Assembly: GCA_963995505.1 (NCBI GenBank)
Contig: OZ023194.1
Location: 11,156,428 to 11,220,427 of the forward strand
DNA length: 64,000 nt
Direction of reading: 5' to 3'
Source: Hypericum androsaemum
Lineage: Eukaryota; Streptophyta; Magnoliopsida; Malpighiales; Hypericaceae
The notes under the pieces were generated by a model. That model saw only the letters and a list, made by a program, of their open reading frames with translations. It made no database searches and was not told the DNA's origin. Within the stretch, counting starts at the first letter, position 1; every line of letters starts with the position of its first letter. Position numbers and translations under genes: made by a program. This document shows, one piece after another, positions 38,894 to 49,476 of the stretch.

Positions 38894-39347
38894 TCGGCGC
38901 GAAAAATAAGGCAGAATTGTCAGCCCCCAGCGAATGCCGGGCTAACTCTAGTGTAGTTAGTTACCCGTATGAAAAAGAATTCTTCTCTAATTAAATATAT
39001 TTCGGTAGAATGGATTTTAATATGTTGACCTAATTGCAATATTTTCAAAATCGAACCAGAGGATAATCCAATATTTTCTATTATTCTGGCTCAATTGGTC
39101 TGACTGGTTGAACTATCGGTTGGACCAGAATTTGTACAGTTAAAATTATTTATACATAGGGATAAAAGCTAAGAAGTTCTTAATTTTTAAAATAATGTAC
39201 ATGTAGGTCTAGTATTTTATTACTTAGTCTCAGAGTTTTGAGAAATTGAACCCATCAGTCCCTATGATCAGATTACCTAAATGACCCTAACTCACTTTAA
39301 AAATTTCAAAATCATCATAAAGCATACTAATCACTACCCTACACTAA
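38894..39347. other. AT-rich spacer with an hAT-like scrap
   Basis: 39050-39130 carries gaaccag and ggttggaccagaa motifs like the hAT-like element ends. No gene. It ends in the taa target site of the PIF element. Confidence 0.4.
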
Positions 39348-39854
39348 GACCACCCGCATCGGCGTCCCTTCCTCGCCCTCGCCCTCGACCTGGCGCATGC
39401 AATGCATGTACCAATTAGAAAAAAATAAAAAAGGGAGGCGCGTTTCACCTCGCCTGAAACGCGAGACGCCCTCGCCCACGTGGAAATTTTTTTTGTTTCA
39501 TAAACTATCTACTTAGTTACACTTGGCACAATATTATTCGTGCAAATAGATTTTTTCGGATATAATTTGTGTGGTTAAAAAAATTTAGAATTATCTGTGA
39601 TAAAAAATAATAATAATTTATATGAAAATTTGTATTTTTTAAATCTCTATAAATAGAGTCCAATATTAACATATTTTCAAATTCTCTCTTCTTTTACTAT
39701 ATATTATCTTCTTAATTTTTCTTGTTATATTATTTCTACTATAGATCCAAATGATCATAATTTTTCAAAATTTTAACCATTTGGATCTTATAATCCTTCA
39801 TCTTTTTCAAATTTTAAAGACAATCCGAACTCTCAATCTTTTTTTTACTCCCAA

Positions 39855-40700
39855 TTGTCGCCAAATCTTTTCCAAATTCTGATATATGAACACCGTAGCC
39901 CACCAAATATTCCACAAAATTTGGCTCACGATGTGCTCGGCAATAAAAAACCTGAAAAAATGCCACCAACTATTTGGAGTGTTAAGGAAGACACTGTCCT
40001 AATGTCATCTTTCATCTACGTTAGCAAAGATGGGCAGCGAGAAAAAAATTAGAAGGGTGCCTCGCTCTGGGCACGAGTGAGTGCATTGTACCATCAAGCT
40101 CAAGCTAAAAATCCAGAAGAGATGCACGAAAGAAACATGGAATCTATGAAAGATCGTTAAAAATGACTTAATGCAAGTGTACAAAATTAAATTGGTGCAT
40201 ACAAGGAAGCATATACTCAAGAAAAGGAGCGGAATGAGCATGGCCGATGTTGAGACCGAAGCAAAAATAATTTATGCAGGGAAGAGCAACAACAAGTTTA
40301 GTGACTTCGCTGTATTCAATGAAGTTATGTGTAAACATCCCAAGTGGCAACTACAACTAGGTCACGATTCAACATATTGTTCTCCGGAGAATGAAGAGGA
40401 TCATGTAGAAAGTGGTGGAAGCTAAAAAAGATCAAGGACTACTGAAGATGGTGAATATTCAATCCCCTCCCACCAAAAACTCAAGTCAGCGGATGCAACA
40501 ATTCCTCATCCCACGCGTAGAGAGGCTACCAAGAAAAGAAAAGAAAAAGGTAAGGTAGGTGATGAAGTTACTTCAGAAATTCGTGCATTAAGAATTACTC
40601 GAGATAATGAAATTGAATTACTGAAGAAGAGAATAGAGCTCGAGCAACAAAAGGGCAAAATAAAATAGAGCGAGCACAAAAAAGGCTCAAATGAAGACTA
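39855..40700 (+). pseudogene. PIF/Harbinger ORF1 (Myb/SANT-like DNA-binding protein), broken
   Basis: It begins after a start at 39855 and reads PPTIWSVKEDTVLMSSFIYVS, the SANT/Myb-like start of the accessory protein that accompanies the transposase. Further on it shows KGASLWARVSALYHQ, a central FNEVMCKHPKWQ segment and a C-terminal charged coiled-coil like tail (EIELLKKRIELEQQK). At least four in-frame stops and some shifts break it. In this superfamily ORF1 and transposase act together on the terminal repeats. Confidence 0.75.
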
Positions 40701-41054
40701 TAAAGAGGAATCAAGTGATGTTGAATACTTTTCTTGCGAAAGAGCACTTATCCTCAGAAGATGGAGCGATGAAGCGCTATCTAATGTCAGTTTTGTTTGG
40801 AATGTGAGTTATTTTTATTTTATGTAATTTGTTCTTATTTTATGTAATGTGTTCTTATTTTATGTAATGTGTTCTTATTTTATTGAAATGTCACTTCAAC
40901 TTTGGCATCCAACCCATCCCTCCACATGCTACTTGTCTCGTATCTATATATTTGGATCAATATCAAACTTAAACATACTCAAATATCCTTCCAATATATT
41001 TGCAAACTTCTCTCAATTCTGGTTCAAGTTCTGGTGATTCATTCACCATCAAAT

Positions 41055-42220
41055 TTAATGAATGGGAGGCACGATTCCGTGAACAGAATCAGCAAAGTGA
41101 TCGCATACTTGAGGATATGCTCATTGACAATCAGCAAATGACTCAACCACCAAGGTGATTTCTCAATAGGGAACGCCAGGTTGGTGAGCATTGCTTGATA
41201 AATGACTATTTTGTAGAAAGGCCAACGTATCCACCTGAATTCTTTTAACATAGGTTTTGCATGCGAAGACCACTATTCATTCGTATAGTGGAGGGGGTGA
41301 GTGCTTCGGATGAATATTTTTAACAAAGATGAGATGTTGTAGGTAGACAAAGTCTTTCAGCATTGCAGAGATGTACTGCAGCCATGAGGGTGTTAGCTTA
41401 TGGGACATCAGCTGATGTCATTGATGAATACTTGAGAATGAGTGAATCTACAATAAAGAAAGCTTTTATGAAGTTTGTTGATGGTGTCATCTCATGCTTC
41501 GGTCCTGAATATCTGAGAAAGCCCAACGAAAAAGATTTGGCAAGACTACTCTATGTCGGGGAACAACGTGGATTCTCGGGTATGATAGGTAGTATTGACT
41601 GCATGCACTGGGAATAAAAAAATTGTCTAACTGTATGGGCTGGACAATATGCAGGAAGGAGTGGGAAGTCAACAACCATTTTGGAGGCAGTTGCATCCTA
41701 CGACTTATGGATATGGCATGCTTTCTTTGAAACACCAGGTACGTGCAATGATATTAATGTACTTGATTGATCTCCTATTTTTACTGATGTTTTAAAAGGT
41801 CGAGCATCAAAAGTGAGTTACATCGTCAACGGTCGCCAAAATGATATGGCTTATTATCTCACTGATGGGATATATCCTGCATGGGCTGCATTTGTCAAGT
41901 CAATTACATCTCCGTCGACCCTAAAGCACAAGTTATTCGCTCAACATCAAGAGGCTGCTAGAAAGGTTGTGGAGCGAGCATTTGGAGTTCTACAAGCTCA
42001 TTTTGCATTCATTCGACATCCATGTCTTCTTTGGGACAAGGATTTCATAAGAAAATTTATGATGACTTGTATCATATTGCACAATATGGTAGTAGAGGAT
42101 GAACGAGACACATATCTCCATTATTATGATCCAACAGAATTTCTGAATGAAGAACAACAAGAAGACAAGAACCTTTTCAGTTCTCTACTGAATACATCGG
42201 AAGCCTATCTACCTATATGA
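41055..42220 (+). pseudogene. PIF/Harbinger (HARBI1-like) DDE transposase, several in-frame stops
   Basis: One plus-strand frame can be followed throughout: WEARFREQ, then RQSLSALQRCTAAMRVLAYG, IGSIDCMHWE, ILEAVASYDLWIWHAFF, NDINVL, VVERAFGVLQAHFAFI, ending SLLNTSEAYLPI at 42218. The DDE acidic residues are visible (D in SIDC, D in NDIN, E in VERAF). The frame is interrupted by stops, including after FLN-proximal PPR, PEFF, EYF, QR, HWE and VLD. Nearly all sit where relatives have Arg, Gln or Trp codons. The fold is preserved, so decay is mostly by point mutation. Confidence 0.9.
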
Positions 42221-42539
42221 CTGCTAGGAAAAACCTTCGCAATAGAGAAGCTCATAACGCTCTCAAAAGCGACTTGATTGAACATATTTGGCAAAAATTT
42301 ACCAATCGTAATTAATTATGTATTATGTAATTACATTTTCTGTATTTGTAATTTATTATTTAAGGCATCTCTATGTACTTCTAATTATTTTTCTCTAATT
42401 TTGTACTCCCACTTCGAGGAAAAGAAATTTTTTTTACTTTGGCAAAAAAAAATTCTTGTTATTTTAATTACGGAATAAATATTTAGGTATATTTAATATA
42501 ATTTTTATATAAACAAAAATAAAAGTAGATAATATGTGG

Positions 42540-42698
42540 ATGAGAGAGAAATTAATTGTTTATTCTGTGACCTAGGTTGGGGCAGGTTGCAGATGTGGGT
42601 AGAATAAGGGATAATTGGGTTGGGTTGATGTGGATTGGAGAGAAATTAATTGTTTATTCTGTGACCTAGGTTAGGACATGTTGCGGATGCTGGTGATT
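42540..42698. repeat. tandem copy of the PIF 3' subterminal segment
   Basis: gagagaaattaattgtttat followed by tctgtgacctaggtt-gg-ca-gttgc-gatg occurs at about 42544-42600 and again at 42634-42694. The second copy ends in the terminal repeat; the first ends in a degenerate version of it (gcagatgtgggt). Confidence 0.85.
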
Positions 42699-42969
42699 TA
42701 AATAATTCTACACACTCCACAGAAAAAACTAAGTCTAGTACACCCACTCCATCCGACCCAATCGATCGATAAACTCTTTTCGAATAATTGAAATCATGTG
42801 ATAACCATAATCGAAAGAATTAGTTATTTTTAGATAAACTTGATATTAATTAATTACATGAATTGAATATAATTTATACCCACCCTAATCTCTCTCTCTC
42901 TCTCTTTTTAGGAAGACTGTACTAGGTTTCGTTCTTGTGTGTGTTTGTGAATTAAATAAGGTCGAATGA

Positions 42970-44095
42970 ATTCTTCATGTCCTAAGAGATTGTCCGAAAG
43001 CCAAGTCAGTGTGGTACCCTCTCCTTTCTGCAGAGGGTCACAATACTTTCTTCTCGCTGGATATGCAGGTCTGGTTTCGCGAGAACTTTAAATATACGGA
43101 CAAGCTGGGTACAGACACTCCTTGGAACACTTTGTTTGCTACCACTTGTTGTTGGCTATGGCACTGGCGTAATAGCATGGTCTTCGGCAAAGAGGATTTC
43201 CCACCGGACAGAGTTGGGTTTGTTCGATTACAGGCTGCCGAGTTCACCACAGCCTGGTGTAACGTCATGTCTAAATTTGAGTGCCAGATTAAATCAGTTA
43301 TTGCTTCCAGGACTTGGACTCCTTCGGCTGTGGGCACTTTTAAGCTAAACACCGATGGCTGCTCAAAAGGCAACCCAGGCCGAGCAGATTGTGGTGGAGT
43401 CCTCAGAGACTCGAATGGGAACTGGTGTATGTGTTTTGCCAAAAACTCATGCCACTGTGATACGGTTAGCTCTCAAATTTGGGGCTTGTGGAGAGGCCTT
43501 CAGATGGTTATTGCAGGTGACTTCAGGCAAGCTGTTGTGGAGATTGATTCCCAGGTAGCTTACAAGTGTATGGGTTTTGCCAAAAACTCATGCCACTGTG
43601 ATACGGTTAGCTCTCAAATTTGGGGCTTGTGGAACTGGTGTATGGATTTTGCCAAAAACTCATGCCACTGTGATACGGTTAGCTCTCAAATTTGGGGCTT
43701 GTGGAGAGGCCTTCAGATAGTTATTGCAGGTGACTTTAGGCAAGCTGTTGTGGAGACTGATTCCCAGGTAGCTTACAAGTACCTGTCCGAGGGGGTCGCG
43801 TGTGGCAATCCGCTAGACGTCCTCGTGAGTAAATGTCTGGACCTCATCCGCCGTCATGGGCATATCGAGGTCAACTACTATGGTCGGGAAGGTAACAAGG
43901 TAGCGGACATGCTATCAAACTTTAATCTCGGCCTCCCAAGTGGATTCCATATTTTAGGCGACCCGCCTGACGGTTGTATTTCACTTTTGTCAGACGATGT
44001 TTGTGACTTTATCTCTTGTAATATTTCTGCTAATTAATGCATGAGCGCTTAGCACTCACCATTTCCACCAAAAATTAAAAATTAAAAAAGGCCAA
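42970..44095 (+). pseudogene. 5'-truncated LINE: zf-RVT end and RNase H domain with internal triplication
   Basis: The frame (stop before 42977, open through 44037) reads ILHVLRDCPKAKSVWYPLL, the zinc-finger-like end of plant LINE ORF2. An RNase H (RVT_3) domain follows: FKLNTDGCSKGNPGRADCGG, VVEIDSQVAYK and REGNKVADMLSN. The acidic position usually Glu is Gln in SSQIWGLW, so the domain should be inactive. A segment is repeated three times in frame at 43420-43760. An A-rich tail (aaaattaaaaattaaaaaa) follows at 44070-44090, fitting a 5'-truncated LINE insertion. It could instead be a domesticated RNase H-like gene, but nothing supports that. Confidence 0.75.
43420..43760. repeat. in-frame direct repeats within the LINE RNase H domain
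   Basis: The segment encoding FAKNSCHCDTVSSQIWGLW occurs at about 43436, 43573 and 43649. The longer version with RGLQ(M/I)VIAGDFRQAVVE occurs twice. The units differ by only a few bases, so the repeat is recent compared with the rest of the element. Confidence 0.92.
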
Positions 44096-44807
44096 GTTGT
44101 GGGCCGCGGGCTGTTCCTGCTTAGTCCATTAGTATCACATAATGGGTCTGACTGAGTTGGGCCATGGGCCTCGTGTTAGTTAGTCTAAGTAGAGTCAGCC
44201 CAGTGTGGGTTGGGGTTGGGTTATATTAGTAATAGGTCATGAGCTGGGTGCCATCCCATGACCTAGGACTATGACTATATATATTAAAATTAAATTAAAA
44301 TGGATGAGCTGGGACCCCCTGGGAATAGGACCAGCATTAATTACAGTTCCAGTTGTGCCCTTGGCTGTCTGAAAATGCTGAAGCTCCTATCTGTCCAAAA
44401 GCAGCATTCTTTTCCTCCGAAACAAACTCAGATCATTCAACGGTTTGTTTCATCGGCTTATTATAAAAGTTTTGGTCTTTTTCCTTCTTCTTTTTTGGGT
44501 GGAAATTGAAAGTTTGGGTTAGGGTTTGCTGGGAGGTTAAAAGGGCTTTGTTTCTTTGAATGTTTTAGTGTAATTAATTAGCTATCTACTTTTCTACATT
44601 AGTATTAGTTGGTGTTCATAATTAACCAGTCTGCTTCAGCTTAATTAGTAGGATTTTTAGTTTTTTCTGTTCTTTAGAATTAATTAATCAGTCGAGTGGT
44701 CCGGATGGATACTCGAGCGAGAGCAGTTCGTATATCTTGTCCTTGTAGCTTGATAAAAGACTTACCCCTGCAACAATTACCATGATACTTTTTTCTGCAC
44801 CGTGCAG
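44096..44807. other. upstream region of the Lon-like gene, possible first exon
   Basis: From an ATG at 44375 a short frame reads MLKLLSVQKQHSFPPKQ and continues to a stop at 44507. It has the basic, Ser-rich look of a mitochondrial presequence like that of Lon1, but no convincing in-phase donor joins it to the exon at 44808. I see no other gene here. Confidence 0.4.
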
Positions 44808-46375
44808 GTCCTGATTGTACCTCGATCTGATACACCTCTCTTCCCTCTACTTGAAGAATTTGTTGACGTCAAGGTATGTATGTATGGCACATTCCGTTCG
44901 CGGAATGATCGGTAATAATGTAATATAATGGTTTGACAAGGTGGTTTGTGTTAATGTGGTTTCGAGTTTAACTTCTCATCGTAAAGATACATACATATTT
45001 AACTGAGACATATAGGTCTTATCCTTATCGTACAGGATCCATCATTTTCTGCGCTACATGAATGCTACAAATCAGGACAAGCTCTCTATGCTTGTGTTTC
45101 GCTTCTTAAAGACCGCCCTGGGACGGAAAAGAGCATGAATGGAGGAGTCAAGGGAAAGGATATGTTTGATCACCTTCACAAAGTTAGAACACTTGCTAAG
45201 GTATTTATTTAGTTGCTGTCTGCTATCTATCATTTCTCACAATACAATGTTAATGGCAATTATTGGTGGATATTTGGTTAACAGATTGATGTTGAATGTG
45301 ATATTGATCATGGATCCTACCTTTATCTCACCGGTCTTAGGCGAGTACGAATTACAGAGATGGTATGTTATGATGTGGCAAGCTTCTCCAGTTTTCAGTT
45401 GACCTCTTACTTCTTTATCCATGGTATTGCTCTTTCAATTTCTTTTTCTATTCTAAAACTTGATGAATTTTCGTAGGTAAGCGAGGATCCTCTAATGGTC
45501 AAAGTTGATCATCTCAAGGTACGCAACAACATTTGTGTCAAAGAAAAAGGACTTGGGATATCTGGAACATTCACTCTGTTTCTTGTTTCTAGCTAAACTT
45601 CTTTCTTCTTTCAAGGACTTACCATTCAATAAGGATGATCCTATAATAAAAGCTATGTTCTCTGCGGTTAGGTCGGGTTTAAAAGATTTTCTTGTGGGCG
45701 AGGACACTCCATCTCTTCTCCAGGTCCCTTTCTACTCAAGCCTAGTTAATTCTTCTCTCTCCCTTAAACAATTTTCTTTTCCTTTTAAGTTCACAGGAAG
45801 CATGTTACCATGCGAAGCGATTTAACGCTTTTCTCTGCATACTTTTTGAGTTCCATGCAATCTTCTTGTGTTGAGTGATCAGTTTCTTCAAGTTACAATT
45901 GCTGTTTGCATCCTTCCACCTCGTTGTTAACTCTAATTGTCAAGAATTGGCTTCTTTTGGTGCTGGATTCTTGATGGCCAATAAGTACGAGTGTCAGGCA
46001 GTTCTTGAAGAGCTGGATGTAAGTATCCACTGCTAGGACCATCATAAAAGAAAGACTATCGAGTTAGAATATTTTGGATAACGTCCATGATGCTTTCAAA
46101 TATTATCTATCCATTTCTAGGTTCCCAAACGTTTGAAACAGACTCTGAAATTATTTCACAGAACACTGGCGGCTCGGAAAATGTTCAGGTTTTACACTTT
46201 TTCACCTCGTTACCTCTGTCATTATTGTATGTCGCATCGCCTCACACATTGGATTTATGGATTTTCATGTAGGGAGGAATATAACGCAAGGTATGCAGGA
46301 AAAGAAGAAGAGCGGCTGGCCGGAACCATGTCTGGAGTTTTTTTTTTACAAGTGAATCATATCTGCTGGACTTGA
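44808..46375 (+). CDS. truncated Lon-protease-like gene: N-terminal (LON substrate-binding) domain only
   Basis: Eight exons join in phase with GT-AG sites: 44808-44873, 45036-45200, 45285-45362, 45477-45518, 45616-45723, 45893-46018, 46121-46188, 46273-46375 (251 codons plus stop; the 5' end is unsure). The product resembles the N-terminal domain of mitochondrial ATP-dependent Lon: PRSDTPLFPLLEEFVDVKDP, RRVRITEMVSEDPLMVKVDH, ANKYECQAVLEELD, then PKRLKQTL. In Lon this domain binds substrates and is followed by the AAA+ ATPase and Ser-Lys protease. Here both are missing: after KRLKQTLKLF the frame goes into an unrelated tail (RREEYNARYAGKEEERL) and stops. No stop or frameshift interrupts the chain, but the exon at 45893 needs an acceptor (ttcttcaag) different from the relatives' pattern. 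It is either a gene for a free LON domain or a young truncated pseudogene. Confidence 0.6.
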
Positions 46376-46678
46376 GATCAATGTTTAAGAAGTATTGTGT
46401 TACTTTTGGATCGATATCTACTTAACGGGCCTCGCATGGTCTAAGTTGGTTGTTCTTGAACCTACTTGTTATTTTGCTCAAGCAACTCGACTATAGTAGT
46501 ACCAAGGGTCGACTCGGGACCAGTGTTTTGTAAGTTGTTTATATGGATGAGATAGAAATTAATCGTTTCTTAGATAGTTAGTTAGGTTGGTGTGATTATG
46601 AAGGTAATCTTACCATTATCACTTGAAACAACTATTTTGCGGGTTTTTTTTTGGAAGTACGTTTTTTGTGAACTGGAT
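46376..46678. other. 3' flank of the Lon-like gene, PIF-end scrap
   Basis: 46540-46600 (tggatgagatagaaattaat, ttaggttggtg) resembles the PIF 3' subterminal segment also seen before block A1. No gene. Confidence 0.45.
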
Positions 46679-47413
46679 TGAAGGAAATTTGATGAGCAAA
46701 ATGACTGCTTTTCAAAAATAGGCCAATTTTAATTTATAAGATATTTGGTGGTTCATTTTGCTTTATTTTATGAGTTTATAATTTCAATAATAAAGAATTT
46801 AGACTTGTAGATCCAACAATCTCTATTTTTTTCTGAAATTGATCGAACAATAATGATCTCGTGAGTCGCGTCTGTTTTGAAATAGTCTGATTTATTTGAT
46901 TTGTGGCCCATCTCCTTTGTTTGTCTCCTTTTTGGGTCTACCATTTTCAATAAATAAAATAAAGGGTGTCGATTTTAAGTAGCATGGGCGCACTTACCTC
47001 AATGACCACTCTACCAATCTTTAGGAGTGGCTGATATTTTTTTTTTATAGAAAGTTTATTTTATCCCGTATCCAGCTAGTTGGAATCATATCACATATTT
47101 GTTTGAAATTAGATATCAATTTTTTAATGCAAATATATTCTCATAACTTAGATCTCGATATTTTTTATTAGTTTATAATTACTACTTATGAGTAAAAATT
47201 CAATCAATACGCTTGGTGGTTCATTTACTAAAGTCGGTAGTATTTGCCGCTATATTAACTAGAAACGTTGGTTTGCAAGAAACAGTCTGAGACTGGTATA
47301 ATAAAATGATGGGTCAAGATCCATTCTTTCTCCAAAAATAGTTTTAATTTATTATTTTATTTTGATTCCATTATTATGATAATATTGTAATATTATTATG
47401 TTAATGTAGTTTT
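46679..47413. repeat. duplicated block B1 (matches A1 and A2)
   Basis: 46679-47035 matches 28861-29195 and 47064-47413 matches 36715-37085, in the same order and orientation. Here the two parts are adjacent, separated only by a T-rich run. Confidence 0.88.
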
Positions 47414-47556
47414 AGTAATCCGGTTCTGACATTTACTTCTTGCTAGTGGCTTTGGCGGTAGCGGAGTGACTCTACTTTCCGGCCTGGTACCATTGATGAG
47501 TGTGTAAACGCTCATATTTATTCATATATTTCGCGCGTGTTTAGTCATATTTTGAG

Positions 47557-47715
47557 TCATATTTATCATGTCATGTTAAGTCTTATGATCGATTTAGTAT
47601 ATTTATGTTCGGGAATAGATTTCTACCCATTGTCATATTTATCATGTCATGTTAAGTCTTATGATCGATTTAGTATATTTATGTTCGGGAATAGATTTCT
47701 ACCCATTGTCATATT
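47557..47715. repeat. 76-bp tandem duplication inside the solo LTR
   Basis: The unit containing atcatgtcatgttaagtctt and gttcgggaatagatttctac occurs twice at exactly 76-bp spacing with no differences that I can see, so it is recent. Confidence 0.95.
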
Positions 47716-47937
47716 TTGTAGGAAGTTGGAGCTCAATGAAAGTTGTTGGAGGGGTAGTTTCGAGAGACCATATTGCAAGAGTTATAACTTTTCGCTCGAG
47801 TATCCGATTGTATCAAATAAGATACCGTTGGAAATCTTGAAGAAGGATCTACATTTCGTATTTTATAGTCGAAGCCAAATTCGGAGCAGAAGAGGGACAA
47901 AAATGGAAAATACGAAGATTCGATGAAGCTGTGCAGC

Positions 47938-48092
47938 CCAACTAGCGACGGGGAGTTAACTAGCGGCCGCTAGTGAAATTGGAAGGCCTCCCCGTCGCTA
48001 GTTCACTAGCGACCGCTAGTCGGGAGTCACAGAGAGTTACGAAGATGCAAACTGGCGGCCGCTACTCAACTAGCGACCGCTAGTTCGCCCAA
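47938..48092. repeat. cluster of palindromic ctagcg(g/a)ccgctag motifs inside the solo LTR
   Basis: actagcggccgctagt (perfect 16-bp palindrome), actagcgaccgctagt (twice) and ggcggccgcta occur within 155 bp, together with the related gactagcgacgggg and ccccgtcgctagt pair, which are reverse complements in part. This GC-rich, hairpin-prone patch is unlike the rest of the LTR. Confidence 0.9.
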
Positions 48093-49162
48093 CACAGCTT
48101 AAATCAGATTTCTTGTTTAGTTGTGATTTCGGATCCGCTAAAGGCAATATTCGACTTTTAGCCTCCTGTTCGGCTTTAGGACTTAAGTTATAATATTTTA
48201 TATTATTACTTGGCTAGCAAGACTTCTAGTTTAGGTTAAACCTCCTCTAGGTTTTCCTATTTTCGTGTTAGACTTTTGGTTATATATAGGCCTTAGTCTC
48301 TTAGGTTTCGGGGGGAGACATTACTACAGCAACTTGAGACAGCTCTTGAAGCTTAATAAAAGTCACGATTCCAATTAACTACGGGAGAAGGATTGGCAAG
48401 GCTTGATCATTACGACTAAGCCTACTCTTCCTCTATCTTTTATGTTAATTGCTATTATGCTCTTCATTAATCTATTGAGCTTTGTTAACATGCTTAGCGA
48501 GTAGTTCTCTTGTGAGTGCGATGCCCTAATTATGTGATTAGTCGTCTATGTTAGCTATGGTTTGATTATCTTTCGTAGTAGTTGTCAATTGATGATCTTA
48601 ATGCTTAATCTAACTTGATCACTTAGATTATGATATTTAGTTGATAATAATGGACCGGAAGGCATTAGAATCAACGGAAGAGTCAATTGACATGTCTTAA
48701 GGTATTAATGAGGAATCTTGATACTAAGAGATAACCCGATAGGAGTTAACTTCATAATTGAGTTTAGTTTAGTTCTTGGTCTAATTAATGAGCGGAAGCG
48801 TTGATTAGTAATCATGAACTACTCTAGCTTAGTTTTGTCATCCTAATGAGCGGAAGCGTTAGGGAGATGCATTAGAACACTCCGGGTACTAGTTAGAACT
48901 TCATAAAAACCATAGTCTCAACATAGATGGGTAGTCCATAAGGGTATCGTGCTCGTTTATCTCCATTGATTTACAACTCATCTTTTATTTGCGTTTCCGA
49001 TTTCGTTTATTTACCTGCAATCTTTACAATCTTTTAATTCTCTCGCTTCACATAATTACTTGCGTTGATTTCGTGTTCAACACTCAGTTCGAAACCCTAC
49101 TTACTCACTATACTATTTGATTGTGCGTTTAATTGCTTATCAATTTTGCGTACATCAACCAT

Positions 49163-49445
49163 CTCGGAGCACCTCCCTTCTTTCATTACTTCACAAGCAT
49201 GGGAGTTTGCTCGTGCCCTTATGAACCGAATTACTCCATTACTCCTGTCGCGAGATCCTAATTTCCTGACAGCGTCTCGCAGATAGCTTTGTCAAGCTCA
49301 ATGCCGAAGCGAATTCTGCTGCTCATACGTTTGCAAAGACTATGGTGCTTTCTGATGCTAACTTCTATGTTTTTAATAAGCCTCCTGATATTATCGTGGA
49401 GTGTGTAGTATGGATGCTATGTAATCGGCCTATTTGCTTATTTAA
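49163..49445 (+). pseudogene. LINE/RNase H-like C-terminal remnant
   Basis: From about 49287 one plus-strand frame reads DSFVKLNAEANSAAHTFAK and then FNKPPDIIVECV, the pattern of the C-terminal end of plant RVT_3 RNase H domains (hydrophobic-REAN-AA-LA, then PPDI). Upstream frames are broken. The solo LTR inserted just before it. Absent from the paralogous block. Confidence 0.5.
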
Positions 49446-49476
49446 TGAAGTATATCATTGTCCCTAAAAATATATA

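Larger units (their letters stand above)
39348..42698 (+). mobile_element. PIF/Harbinger DNA transposon, 3.35 kb, two-gene structure, inactivated
   Basis: The left end gaccacccgcatcggcg and the complement of the right end aatcaccagcatccgca agree at 12 of 17 bases. TAA flanks both ends (39345-39347 and 42699-42701), the PIF/Harbinger target duplication. Inside, in order, are a Myb/SANT-type ORF1 remnant and a DDE transposase remnant, the standard two-gene layout of this superfamily. The GC-rich 5' end, ggcgcgtttc-cgcctgaaacgcg, could form a hairpin. Confidence 0.88.
47494..49157 (+). mobile_element. solo LTR, 1664 bp, with 5-bp target duplication ACCAT
   Basis: It starts TGATGAGTGTG and ends TACATCA, giving TGATG/CATCA inverted ends. 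ACCAT occurs at 47489-47493 and again at 49158-49162. Inside are TATA-like gttatatatagg near 48280 and aagcttaataaaag near 48350, as in LTR promoter/poly-A regions. No gag-pol on either side, so this is a recombination-derived solo LTR. The related start at 61386 suggests the same broad lineage, probably Ty3/Gypsy, though that is an inference. Confidence 0.92.
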
